Positions 37,915 through 45,921 of a DNA stretch of 64,000 bases are shown piece after piece. Both the position numbers and the translations under genes were made by a program. The first letter of the stretch is position 1. Each line of letters opens with the position of its first letter. The notes beneath the pieces were generated by a model. The model saw nothing but the letters and a program-made list of their open reading frames with translations. It made no database searches and was not told the DNA's origin. Source of the DNA: Brumimicrobium salinarum (lineage in GTDB: Bacteria > Bacteroidota > Bacteroidia > Flavobacteriales_D > Crocinitomicaceae); the NCBI RefSeq assembly GCF_002844555.1, contig NZ_PJNI01000002.1, positions 1 to 64,000 on the forward strand. The letters are read 5' to 3'.

Positions 37915-38226
37915 TTACTTTTGAATTTCACCTTTCCAGTCGAGTATACCACCCACTAAATTGTATGTTTCCTTAAACCCCATTCGGTTCATAGCAATAC
38001 ACGCTTGTTCGCTTCTGGCACCGCTTCTACAATATATAAAATACGGCATATCTTTGTCTAATTTTTCAATGTCTTTTACGAAATTTCCAGGATCCATAAT
38101 GTTGATCAATTTCGAGTGAGGAATAATTCCTTCTTCCCATTCTTCTGGTCTTCTAACATCGATAATGATTGCATTATTTTTAGCTTTTAAGAGAGCTTTC
38201 CATTCTTCCTGAGATAAGTTTTCCAT
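37915..38226 (-). CDS. Rhodanese-like domain protein
   Basis: 103 residues, a single rhodanese domain. IIDVRRPEEWEEG and the active-site loop YCRSGARS, with the persulfide-forming Cys, are present. It is cytoplasmic, without a signal peptide. It is the last gene of the cbb3 cluster, 22 bp after the SafE-like gene, so a sulfur or copper handling role is plausible but not shown. Confidence 0.9.
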   Translation of the reverse strand: MENLSQEEWKALLKAKNNAIIIDVRRPEEWEEGIIPHSKLINIMDPGNFVKDIEKLDKDMPYFIYCRSGARSEQACIAMNRMGFKETYNLVGGILDWKGEIQK

Positions 38227-38248
38227 AATTTACTTTAAATTTGGTAGA

Positions 38249-39025
38249 CTATTTATCACATCCTTCCTCATCTTTTTGGGAGCAGCATGACATCTTAGCC
38301 TCAATATTTTTTGTTTCTTTTTTTGTTTCTTTCTGAGCAGAAACGACCATCTCCATTTTAGGACTAACGTAAGGAATTCCAAGGTTCATTCCTCGTAAAA
38401 TCATAAAAACTCCTACTAATGAAATTAGGCTAGCCAATACCATTTTACGATTAAAAACTTGCATTTTCGCAAAATAATCTTTCATAGCTCCAAGAAAAAG
38501 AAAACCAGGTAATGTTCCTAAACCGAAGAAAAACATATACAACATTGCATTTTCTATTCCACCAACATTTAAAGCGCTGATAAGTGCAACATAGACCATT
38601 CCACAGGGTAAAAACGCATTGATAAAACCTATACCGATTAATTTTGGTGTACCAGCTGGTTTACTCTTCAAAAACCTTGACATTGCTTTCATCACCCATT
38701 TGTTAAACCATGATGTTCTTGCTTTTCCTTTGTAGTATGCACCCCATGCAAATATTATGATAAGAACTCCAGAAGCGATACTTAGCCATTGAAGTACACC
38801 TAACATAGATGCACTCAGACCAATCAAACCAACAATAACTCCCATTGTAGTATAACCAAAACTTCTTCCTAAAGAGTACGCAGTAATACCACCAGCAATT
38901 GTTGTTTTAGATTTACGATTAAGAGGTAAAGCCATGGCAATAGGTCCGCACATCCCAATACAATGTAAATTGGTGACCAAACCTAAGCTAAAGGCAATAA
39001 AAACAATATTTATTATTGAATCCAT
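38249..39025 (-). CDS. Sulfite exporter TauE/SafE family protein of the cbb3 cluster
   Basis: 258 residues with six or seven membrane helices. The first helix has the motif LHCIGMCGPIAMALP, usual in the SafE-type proteins that sit beside ccoGH in Bacteroidota and related to the UreH/DsbD-like group. The C-terminus carries extra cysteines (MSCCSQKDEEGC). Together these suggest metal (copper) or thiol handling during cbb3 assembly, which is inference from context. It overlaps ccoH by 13 bp. Confidence 0.85.
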   Translation of the reverse strand: MDSIINIVFIAFSLGLVTNLHCIGMCGPIAMALPLNRKSKTTIAGGITAYSLGRSFGYTTMGVIVGLIGLSASMLGVLQWLSIASGVLIIIFAWGAYYKGKARTSWFNKWVMKAMSRFLKSKPAGTPKLIGIGFINAFLPCGMVYVALISALNVGGIENAMLYMFFFGLGTLPGFLFLGAMKDYFAKMQVFNRKMVLASLISLVGVFMILRGMNLGIPYVSPKMEMVVSAQKETKKETKNIEAKMSCCSQKDEEGCDK

Positions 39026-39435
39026 ACGGTTTCTCTCAATTGAAAATTCTTATCGTTCACTTTCCAGTCAACAGTTAGGTAATATTTTCCTGCTGTAAGT
39101 TTTTCTTTGTTGATAAATACACTTTTCCCATCAGAAGCAATATTTACATCGCTATCTTTAGCATTTGCACGATAAAGTTTGATATGTGCTTTTTTAACTT
39201 CATCAATTGTGTTGATCTGTAAAAAAAGCCCTTCTTCAGTGTTTTCAATTTCCAAATTACTTTCGTTGTTAATGGCATTCTGTTGCGCTGTTACTTCACG
39301 CTCGTACACCACTTCATTTTTATAATAATCTGGACTAACTAATTCCGTGGGGGTTTTAATTAATATAACTCCCATGTAAACGATAAACGACATAAATGCA
39401 ACAAGTGCAATTGTAATTCCGTGACCCCAATTCAT
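39013..39435 (-). CDS. ccoH: FixH/CcoH family cbb3 assembly protein
   Basis: 140 residues: one N-terminal helix (WGHGITIALVAFMSFIVYMGVIL) and a periplasmic FixH domain (PDYYKNEVVYEREVTAQQNA, GKYYLTVDWKVNDKNF). CcoH assists and stabilises the cbb3 oxidase in the inner membrane. It is placed after ccoG and before the SafE-like gene, as in other Bacteroidota. Confidence 0.92.
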   Translation of the reverse strand: MNWGHGITIALVAFMSFIVYMGVILIKTPTELVSPDYYKNEVVYEREVTAQQNAINNESNLEIENTEEGLFLQINTIDEVKKAHIKLYRANAKDSDVNIASDGKSVFINKEKLTAGKYYLTVDWKVNDKNFQLRETVWIQ

Positions 39436-39450
39436 CTCTCTAAAATTTAA

Positions 39451-40862
39451 TTATAATAATGGTCCAATAAAACTTGTTTTGACCTTGAGCAATTCTTCAT
39501 CGTCTCCCATTACGCGAATTTTTAACTTTTTCTGTCCTCTTTTCAGCTCATTGGCATCCAATTTTATTATAAAATTGTTCTTTGTACTTTCCTCAGGGCC
39601 TAAATGTAAGGGAGATTTTGTAACGTTGATTTCACCCTTAATATCATCTTCGAGTTTTAATGAAATCTCAAAAGAATCCTTGGATTTATTGATTAATTCC
39701 AATTCGTATATGTTACTTATCATCCCATTATCTAATGTTTGATAAGAAGATCCTCTTTTCTTCAATACAACAGCTTGAAAATCTGTTCGTGTTCCGATCA
39801 ATGTTCCCCATATTACTAAAAGTAAAACTAGAAGGGCAGAGTAGGACTTCATTCTTTTGGTAAATTTGAATTTTTTACCGCCTTCAATATTACTTTCAGA
39901 GGCGTATCGGATGAGTCCTTTAGGTAAGTTTACCGCTTCCATGATATCATCACAAGCATCAATACATGCTGTACAATTGACACACTCTAATTGAGTTCCA
40001 TTTCTGATGTCAATTCCGGTAGGACAAACATGAACACATTGTTTACAATCGATACAATCTCCTTTATTTTCTTCCGCTCGAACTTCATTTTTTTAAAACG
40101 ACCTCTTGGTTCACCACGTTTGTGGTCATAAGCAACAATAATAGAGTCTTTATCAAGTAAAACACCTTGTAAACGGCCATAAGGACAAATGGTGGTACAC
40201 ACTTGTTCTCTTAAAAATGCAAATACACCGTAAAAAACGAGTGAAAAAACAATCATTGCGATAAATCCGCCTAAGTGCGCAGTTAATGGATCGGTTTGAA
40301 TTTTCCACAATTCATCTGCTCCAATAATGTAGGCTAAAAATGTATTTCCAATTAGGAATGAAATCAGCAGAAATATGGAATGCTTGGCTGTTTTCTTAAA
40401 GATTTTTTCTCGATTCCATGGCTGTTTATTAAGCTTCTTTTGATGCGTCCAATCTCCTTCTATCCAATATTCAATTTTACGAAACACAAATTCCATAAAT
40501 ATTGTTTGGGGACAAATCCAACCACAAAAAATACGTCCAAAAACTACAGTAAATAAAATTATGAAGACAATGAGCAAAATCATTGTGAAGGCAAATATGT
40601 AGAGATCTTGTGGCCAAAATACTTGTCCAAATAATACAAATTTACGTTCGAGAATACCTATTAAAACTAAGGGTTGACCACCAATGTTAATATGTGGAGC
40701 AGCAAATAGAAGGACCAGTAAAAAAATACTTAAAACGAGTCTCCATTTATGAAAGAAACCTTTTGGTTTTTTAGGATATACCCAGATCCTTTTACCGTCT
40801 TCATCAACAGTTGAGATGGAGTCTCTAAATTCGTCTTCGTATAAATCATCTACATTTGCCAT
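39451..40862 (-). pseudogene. ccoG: CcoG cbb3 assembly ferredoxin-like protein, frameshifted
   Basis: Two frames. The 5' part (MANVDDLYEDEF..., start at 40862; helices, GWICPQTIFME, then TTICPYGRLQG) ends at a stop at 39987 after reading out of phase. The correct frame resumes at once (EVRAEENKGDCIDCKQCVHVCPTGI, ECVNCTACIDACDDIM, then the IG-like C-terminal domain) and ends at 39451. The break is a run of seven A (minus strand) at 40088-40094; eight would give 470 codons, the normal size. Both 4Fe-4S motifs lie just past the break. CcoG takes part in Cu(II) reduction for cbb3 assembly. The intact flanks argue for an indel error or slippage rather than real decay. Confidence 0.9.
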
Positions 40863-40966
40863 AACATTAAATTGTTTATTTGTAGAGTGTTTAAAATTTG
40901 AGAAATACACCAATTCTTTTTGTGATTAACGTAAAGAATTGGTGTATTTAATATAATAAGTGGTAT

Positions 40967-42433
40967 TTATTCCACTAGTTCACCTTCAGGTGCTTTACCA
41001 CCATCAGCTTCTGTAACTTCATCAAAGTGTAAAACATAAGATGAAACTTGTTGTATTTGAACAGGATTGAATTTAGATTCGTGAGCAGGCATTCCTTTAG
41101 GTGCTCCTTTTTTGATCACCTTAAAAATGTCTTTTACATCGCCACCATACACCCAATAATCATCTGTTAGGTTCGGTCCAATTTCACCACCACCATTTTC
41201 GGTGTGACAAACAGCACAATTATTTTGATAGAGCGCTTTTCCTTCCATAAGGTCAGCTTGATCTTCCATCAACGTCGCATTTGTCTCATCAATATTCATT
41301 GCATTTGCTTTACGGTATTCAGCAATTTGTATTTCTGCTTGAGCAATTGACTTATTATATTCTGCTTCTTGCAAATCTCCAGTTCCAAGTATATGATAAT
41401 GGAAAACATAAACAATACCGAAAATTATTGAGATGATAAATCCAGCTACCCACCATGGAGGCATAGGGTTATCTAACTCTCTAATACCATCATAGTCGTG
41501 TCCTAAATCAACTTTATATTCGTCTTCAATTGCTACACCACCTTGTAATGCTTGTGCTAATGAACTTCTCGAACTTTCTTTGGTACCGTCTGCATTAACT
41601 GCTACCTCCTTGGGCTTTATCAGTCTCAAAGTTTTGTAGAACATTCTAATCATGTGAAGTAAAAATGCTAAGAGAAGAAGTGTTATAATAACTAAAGCAT
41701 TCAAATCTGCGGAGGTTACATAAACCCATAGCTCTAAGTCAGCAGCTTTAGCATTGGGTGCAGAAAAAGACAAGGCATTAGCGATTTGACTACTTCCAAT
41801 AAATCCTAACACCATTAAAATAGTTAATGTTTTATTGTCCTTCTTTGATCGGTTATGAATTTCTGCAATTTTCTCTCTGTATAATTCAGAAGCCATCAGG
41901 GCAGAAGTACTTCGCGAAACAACATATATTCCCAATAGTAAAACAAGGATGATAAAGAGAAACACCTTAAACATCGTTAAATTTGATTCATAATTATCAA
42001 CATAAGTTACATTTTCAGCATCGCTAGTAGCACTTGTACTTGATACTTCATCAGTTGGTAATGTTGAAGCAGGTGCAGGCGGTTCCCATGCGTCGGCATA
42101 ATCGATTACCGCTTTTGCTTCTTCGAGACTGATGTTTTGTGGTGGCATAAAAGCTGCACTAAAATCTTCAGCTTCTTTAGCACGTTCACTTTTTCCAGAC
42201 GCTACTAATTTTGCTGGATTTAGAACCCATTCATAAAGGTTGTCTTCTTCACCTTCCCATTTGGCTTTAACTCCAATTAAGTTTGGACCTGTAGCATCCT
42301 TGCCTAATATATGGCAAACGCTACATTTTGATTCGTATAATGCTTTGCCGTCCTGACTGTTTGCAATGAAAGCGAAACCGAGGGATAAAACACCTAGAAG
42401 GATTGATTTTTTTAAGTTCATTACTTTTTTCAT
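40967..42433 (-). CDS. ccoP: cbb3 oxidase subunit III (CcoP) with an extra N-terminal cytochrome c domain
   Basis: 488 residues. A signal sequence is followed by a first cytochrome c domain with CSVCH near residue 37 and an axial Met in FMPPQ. Then come two or three membrane helices (about 155-255), the CcoP N-terminal motif HDYDGIRELDNPMPPWW, another helix and a second cytochrome c domain with CAVCH near 409 and Met in GMPAH. Two haems c in all. Typical CcoP has one anchor followed by the haem domains, so one haem domain here lies ahead of the anchor. It passes electrons from donor cytochromes to CcoO/CcoN. MNLKKS (residue 5) is an alternative start. Confidence 0.9.
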   Translation of the reverse strand: MKKVMNLKKSILLGVLSLGFAFIANSQDGKALYESKCSVCHILGKDATGPNLIGVKAKWEGEEDNLYEWVLNPAKLVASGKSERAKEAEDFSAAFMPPQNISLEEAKAVIDYADAWEPPAPASTLPTDEVSSTSATSDAENVTYVDNYESNLTMFKVFLFIILVLLLGIYVVSRSTSALMASELYREKIAEIHNRSKKDNKTLTILMVLGFIGSSQIANALSFSAPNAKAADLELWVYVTSADLNALVIITLLLLAFLLHMIRMFYKTLRLIKPKEVAVNADGTKESSRSSLAQALQGGVAIEDEYKVDLGHDYDGIRELDNPMPPWWVAGFIISIIFGIVYVFHYHILGTGDLQEAEYNKSIAQAEIQIAEYRKANAMNIDETNATLMEDQADLMEGKALYQNNCAVCHTENGGGEIGPNLTDDYWVYGGDVKDIFKVIKKGAPKGMPAHESKFNPVQIQQVSSYVLHFDEVTEADGGKAPEGELVE

Positions 42434-42435
42434 AA

Positions 42436-42639
42436 TTAATCTTTAGTCTCGTTAGTATCTTGTGAATCCTGGTCTTCCATTAAAGGTATATGACTATATG
42501 ATTCTGTTTCGGATTTTGTCATTTTAAATATTCTCCAAAGAACTGCTGCGAAGAACAGAACAAAAATGAGGAGAGAGATGATGGGGAATATTTCTATTCC
42601 CGCAATCTCTGACATATTATGTTTAATGTATCTAAGCAT
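42436..42639 (-). CDS. ccoQ: cbb3 oxidase CcoQ-like small subunit
   Basis: 67 residues with one membrane helix (FPIISLLIFVLFFAAVLWRIF) and an acidic tail (MEDQDSQDTNETKD). Size, topology and position between ccoO and ccoP identify CcoQ/FixQ, which stabilises the oxidase. It starts 7 bp after ccoO and ends 2 bp before the ccoP start. Confidence 0.85.
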   Translation of the reverse strand: MLRYIKHNMSEIAGIEIFPIISLLIFVLFFAAVLWRIFKMTKSETESYSHIPLMEDQDSQDTNETKD

Positions 42640-42646
42640 ATTTTAA

Positions 42647-43423
42647 TTATTTCATTGATGTTTCGATTTCTTCATCACCAGCTTCAGCAGGAACAGCTTT
42701 AATATCTGTACCCAATCGTTGTAGGTAAGCAATGATTGCGACGATTTCTTTGTTTGCAATTTCATCGACACTTACGTTACTTTCTTCCTTACTTAAATCA
42801 TTAACAATGTTGCTAGCAATTTCTTTTGCTTGTTCTTTAAGGTCTGCAAGAGCTTCCTTCTCATAACCTTCTGGATAGGGTACACCCAAACTTTGCATTA
42901 CAGTAATCTTTTTCTCCAAATATTCTGTATTTAAGTCATCCTCTGCAAGCCATGGATATGCAGGCATAATTGAACCTGGTGACCATTGTTTTGGGATGAT
43001 CAAGTGACCATAATGCCAAGAATCACTTCGCAGTCCACCTTCTCGAGCTAAATCAGGACCTGTTCTTTTAGATCCCCATAAGAATGGATGGTCGTATACA
43101 AATTCTCCAGCTTTGGAGTATTCTCCATATCTTTCTGTCTCAAAACGCAACGGACGTACCATTTGAGAGTGACATTGAACACAACCTTCTCGAATATAAA
43201 TATCTCTACCTTCTAATTCAAGAGGTGTGTAAGGTTTAACTTGAGCTATTGGTTTTATGTTTGATTTTACTGCCATAGTTGGTATAATTTCCACGGCTCC
43301 ACCAATTGCAATCACAATTATACTAAACACAAGTAATCTAACAGGTTTACGCTCGATAACTCGGTGCCAGTATTCATCTTTTTCGTCATGCTTTTTATTA
43401 ATTGAAGAGGTTACTTCAACCAC
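42647..43423 (-). CDS. ccoO: cbb3 oxidase subunit II (CcoO), possibly fused to CcoN
   Basis: 258 residues if it begins at the GTG at 43423. A membrane helix (VRLLVFSIIVIAIGGAVEIIP) is followed by the monohaem domain: YIREGCVQCHSQMVRPL with the haem-binding CVQCH, SKRTGPDLAREGG, and axial Met in PGSIMPAYPWL. It carries electrons from CcoP to the haem b centres. Bacteroidota usually have CcoN and CcoO as one chain, and here one additional A at 43445-43449 would join the two frames through KKGTFANNEVVEVTSS, so the GTG start may be an artefact of that break. Confidence 0.9.
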   Translation of the reverse strand: MVEVTSSINKKHDEKDEYWHRVIERKPVRLLVFSIIVIAIGGAVEIIPTMAVKSNIKPIAQVKPYTPLELEGRDIYIREGCVQCHSQMVRPLRFETERYGEYSKAGEFVYDHPFLWGSKRTGPDLAREGGLRSDSWHYGHLIIPKQWSPGSIMPAYPWLAEDDLNTEYLEKKITVMQSLGVPYPEGYEKEALADLKEQAKEIASNIVNDLSKEESNVSVDEIANKEIVAIIAYLQRLGTDIKAVPAEAGDEEIETSMK

Positions 43424-44832
43424 CTCATTGTTAGCAAATGTTCCTTTTTAGCAGTTTTAATTAAGTTGTATCCCATTAATAATACACCTATGATGTAGAT
43501 TAAACCACCGAATGAACGCATGATGTAAAATGGTTTCAATGCTGTTACCGTAGTTAAGAAATCAGGATTTGCAAGCGTACCATCTGGATTGAATTCTTGC
43601 CACATTAATCCTTGACTAAATCCAGCCCAATACATAGGTATTGCCCATAATACTATTCCAAATGTTGCAATCCAAAAGTGAGCGTTAGCTAACGATTTTG
43701 AGTAGAGTTCTGTTTTGAAAAGTCTAGGGAATAAATAGTAAAGCATTCCAAATGCAAGCATTCCATTCCAACCTAATCCACCAACGTGAACGTGTGCAAT
43801 TGTCCAATCAGTAAAGTGGGTTAATGAATTAATATTTTTCAAAGAGAGTAGGGGACCTTCAAAAGTGGCCATCCCGTATGCTGTCAATGCTACTACGAAG
43901 AATTTTAGTACAGCACTGTCTCTTACCTTATCCCAAACACCACGAAGTGTTAATAATCCGTTTAACATACCACCCCAAGATGGTGCAATCAACATAATTG
44001 AGAATACAACACCAAGAGATTGTGCCCAATCTGGCAAACTAGAGTATAATAAATGGTGAGGTCCAGCCCAAATGTATATAAATATTAAAGCCCAGAAGTG
44101 GATTATTGATAATTTGTATGAGTAAATAGGCCGATTTGCTGCTTTAGGCACAAAGTAATACATCAGTCCTAAGAATGGTGTTGTTAAGAAGAAGGCAACT
44201 GCGTTGTGTCCGTACCACCATTGTACTAATGCATCTTGAACTCCTGAATACCAAGAATAACTTTTCATAAAGTGTACAGGTACTTCAAAAGAATTAAAAA
44301 TGTGTAGTACAGCAACGGTAACAAAGGTTGCTAAGTAAAACCATATTGCAGTATAAATGTGTTTTACACGTCTAACCAAAATAGTAGCGAACATATTCCA
44401 ACCAAATATTACCCACATTACTGCTATAGCAATGTCAATTGGCCATTCCAATTCCGCGTATTCTTTTGTAGAAGTGAATCCCATTGGTAGTGTAATAACT
44501 GCCGAAACAATTATTAATTGCCAACCCCAGAAGTTAATATAACTCAACTTGTCACTCCACATACGTGTTTTAAGTAAACGTTGCATGGAATAATAAACTC
44601 CTGTAAATATTGCATTTCCAACAAATGCGAATATCACTGCGTTGGTATGTAGTGGACGAATACGACCAAATGAGATAAGTTTATATCCAAGGTAGTCGTT
44701 AAAAAAATCAGGGAATGCCAATTGAAGTGCTGCCACTAAACCGACCAACATTCCAATAACTCCCCAAAAAATTGTTGCATACGCGAAGTATTTTACAATT
44801 TTATTGTCATACTTTACTTCTATTACTTCCAT
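43411..44832 (-). CDS. ccoN: cbb3 oxidase catalytic subunit I (CcoN)
   Basis: 473 residues, 12 helices. The catalytic haem-copper subunit: FGRIRPLHTNAVIFAF, WWYGHNAVAFFLT (Cu-B and haem ligands), AGPHHLLYSSLPDWAQ, and HFTDWTIAHVHVGGLGWNGM. It reduces O2 to water and pumps protons; cbb3 oxidases have high oxygen affinity. The start overlaps ccoS by 26 bp. The last six residues (LTMRWLK region) lie beyond the expected joint with CcoO and may be out-of-frame sequence. Confidence 0.95.
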   Translation of the reverse strand: MEVIEVKYDNKIVKYFAYATIFWGVIGMLVGLVAALQLAFPDFFNDYLGYKLISFGRIRPLHTNAVIFAFVGNAIFTGVYYSMQRLLKTRMWSDKLSYINFWGWQLIIVSAVITLPMGFTSTKEYAELEWPIDIAIAVMWVIFGWNMFATILVRRVKHIYTAIWFYLATFVTVAVLHIFNSFEVPVHFMKSYSWYSGVQDALVQWWYGHNAVAFFLTTPFLGLMYYFVPKAANRPIYSYKLSIIHFWALIFIYIWAGPHHLLYSSLPDWAQSLGVVFSIMLIAPSWGGMLNGLLTLRGVWDKVRDSAVLKFFVVALTAYGMATFEGPLLSLKNINSLTHFTDWTIAHVHVGGLGWNGMLAFGMLYYLFPRLFKTELYSKSLANAHFWIATFGIVLWAIPMYWAGFSQGLMWQEFNPDGTLANPDFLTTVTALKPFYIMRSFGGLIYIIGVLLMGYNLIKTAKKEHLLTMRWLK

Positions 44833-45040
44833 TTTTATTTATTTGGTTGTTTTTATTTGTTTCTTCTTTAACTTCTTTTACCTCTTTTACCTCTTTTACC
44901 TCTTCATCGTCATACAAAATGCGCATGCCTGGTGTAACGTCATCGTCGTATTGCCCTGTTTTATTTGCCCAAATAAATGAAGCCAAAAACACCAAGGCTA
45001 TGAGTAAACTTACGATCAACATTAAATAGATGATTTCCAT
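44807..45040 (-). CDS. ccoS: CcoS, cbb3 maturation protein
   Basis: 77 residues from the Met at 45040. The start at 45076 lies upstream of the predicted promoter and is rejected. One membrane helix (IIYLMLIVSLLIALVFLASFIWA) and the CcoS signature TGQYDDDVTPGMRILYDDE. CcoS helps insert haem and copper into CcoN. The tail holds tandem VKE repeats coded by a 9-bp DNA repeat (about 44870-44905) and then overlaps ccoN by 26 bp. The copper ATPase CcoI, usual next to CcoS, is absent from this window. Confidence 0.9.
   Translation of the reverse strand: MEIIYLMLIVSLLIALVFLASFIWANKTGQYDDDVTPGMRILYDDEEVKEVKEVKEVKEETNKNNQINKNGSNRSKV
44870..44905. repeat. 9-bp tandem repeat inside ccoS
   Basis: On the plus strand the unit TACCTCTTT (coding VKE on the minus strand) occurs three times in a row with a degenerate fourth copy. 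Units of nine bases keep the frame, so copy-number change would only alter the length of the acidic/basic tail of CcoS. Confidence 0.75.
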
Positions 45041-45044
45041 GGTG

Positions 45045-45077
45045 CAAATATAAATAGGTTTATGAATATTTAACAAA
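45045..45077 (-). promoter_or_regulatory. Promoter of the cbb3 oxidase operon
   Basis: Minus strand: TTTG at 45077-45074, 21 nt spacer, TATATTTG at 45052-45045. The ATG of ccoS begins only 4 nt after the -7 element, so transcription would start at or near the start codon (leaderless mRNA). No FNR/CRP-type palindrome was seen nearby. Confidence 0.55.
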
Positions 45078-45201
45078 AATCGTAGACGTAAAAAATATGA
45101 TTTATATCAGTTATAATTTAGACTAATTCTAAATAGTAGCGCAGCCTACATGGTTTTTTATGAATCAGATTTTAGTAGTATTTTTTTTTAGATTAGCACA
45201 T

Positions 45202-45236
45202 AAAAAAAGGTGAGATTTAAACCTCACCTTTTTTTT
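45202..45236. terminator. Terminator of the FKBP gene
   Basis: 13-bp stem AAAAAAAGGTGAG / CTCACCTTTTTTT, 15 bp past the stop codon of the minus-strand FKBP gene. A and T runs on both sides make it effective in either direction. Confidence 0.88.
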
Positions 45237-45251
45237 AAAATATTTGTTTGT

Positions 45252-45683
45252 TTATCCGTTGATTCCAACGATTTCTACATCAAATGTTAATTCTTGTCCC
45301 GCTAATGGATGGTTACCATCTACAACAATAGCATCATCTTTCACTTCTTTTACAACCAATTGAATTTCATTTCCATCTGGTGTTTTTGAAACTAAGCCCA
45401 TTCCAACTTCTGGTTTAATTTCCTCAGGTAAACGATCTTTTGGTACCTCTTGGATTAATTCCTGACGTGGCTCTCCATACGCTTCAGCAGATGGGATAAC
45501 AATCGTTTTCTTTTCATTCACCTTCATGTCAATTACTCCGTTTTCGAAACCTGGAATCAATTGTCCTTTACCTACTTCGAATTCCATTGGCTCACGCTCT
45601 AATGAACTGTCGAAAACTTCGCCGTTTGCTAATTTACCAGTGTAATGTACTTTTACTTTGTCATTTTGTTTAACTTGACTCAT
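45252..45683 (-). CDS. FKBP-type peptidyl-prolyl isomerase (SlyD-like)
   Basis: 143 residues. VKVHYTGKLANGEVFDSS and GKGQLIPGFENGVIDMKV are the FKBP core; the insert with SAEAYGEPRQELIQEVPKDRLP is the chaperone (IF) domain of SlyD-like proteins, and NHPLAGQELTFDVEIVGI closes the fold. There is no signal peptide, so it acts in the cytoplasm on protein folding. It lacks the His-rich metal tail of E. coli SlyD. Confidence 0.94.
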   Translation of the reverse strand: MSQVKQNDKVKVHYTGKLANGEVFDSSLEREPMEFEVGKGQLIPGFENGVIDMKVNEKKTIVIPSAEAYGEPRQELIQEVPKDRLPEEIKPEVGMGLVSKTPDGNEIQLVVKEVKDDAIVVDGNHPLAGQELTFDVEIVGING

Positions 45684-45739
45684 ACTATCTGTCTTTGTGT
45701 ATTAATATCTAATCAAAGCATTTTTGCTTCAATTTCTTG

Positions 45740-45770
45740 CAAAGGTATAGCTTATGTGGTGAAGTCCAAA
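45740..45770 (-). promoter_or_regulatory. Promoter of the FKBP gene
   Basis: Minus strand: TTTG at 45770-45767, 19 nt spacer, TACCTTTG at 45747-45740. This is a complete match to the Bacteroidota consensus. Expected leader about 50 nt. Confidence 0.65.
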
Positions 45771-45921
45771 AATATAGCCTTGTTTTTTTGTGAGTTACAA
45801 AAAATTAACTGAAATTATTTTCATTTTGTTCCTTAAATTTAACAAGCCTATAGATTGTATCTCAAGCATAACTTTTTTCGATTAAAATGAACAATAAGGA
45901 ATTCAATGTAAATTGAAAAAC

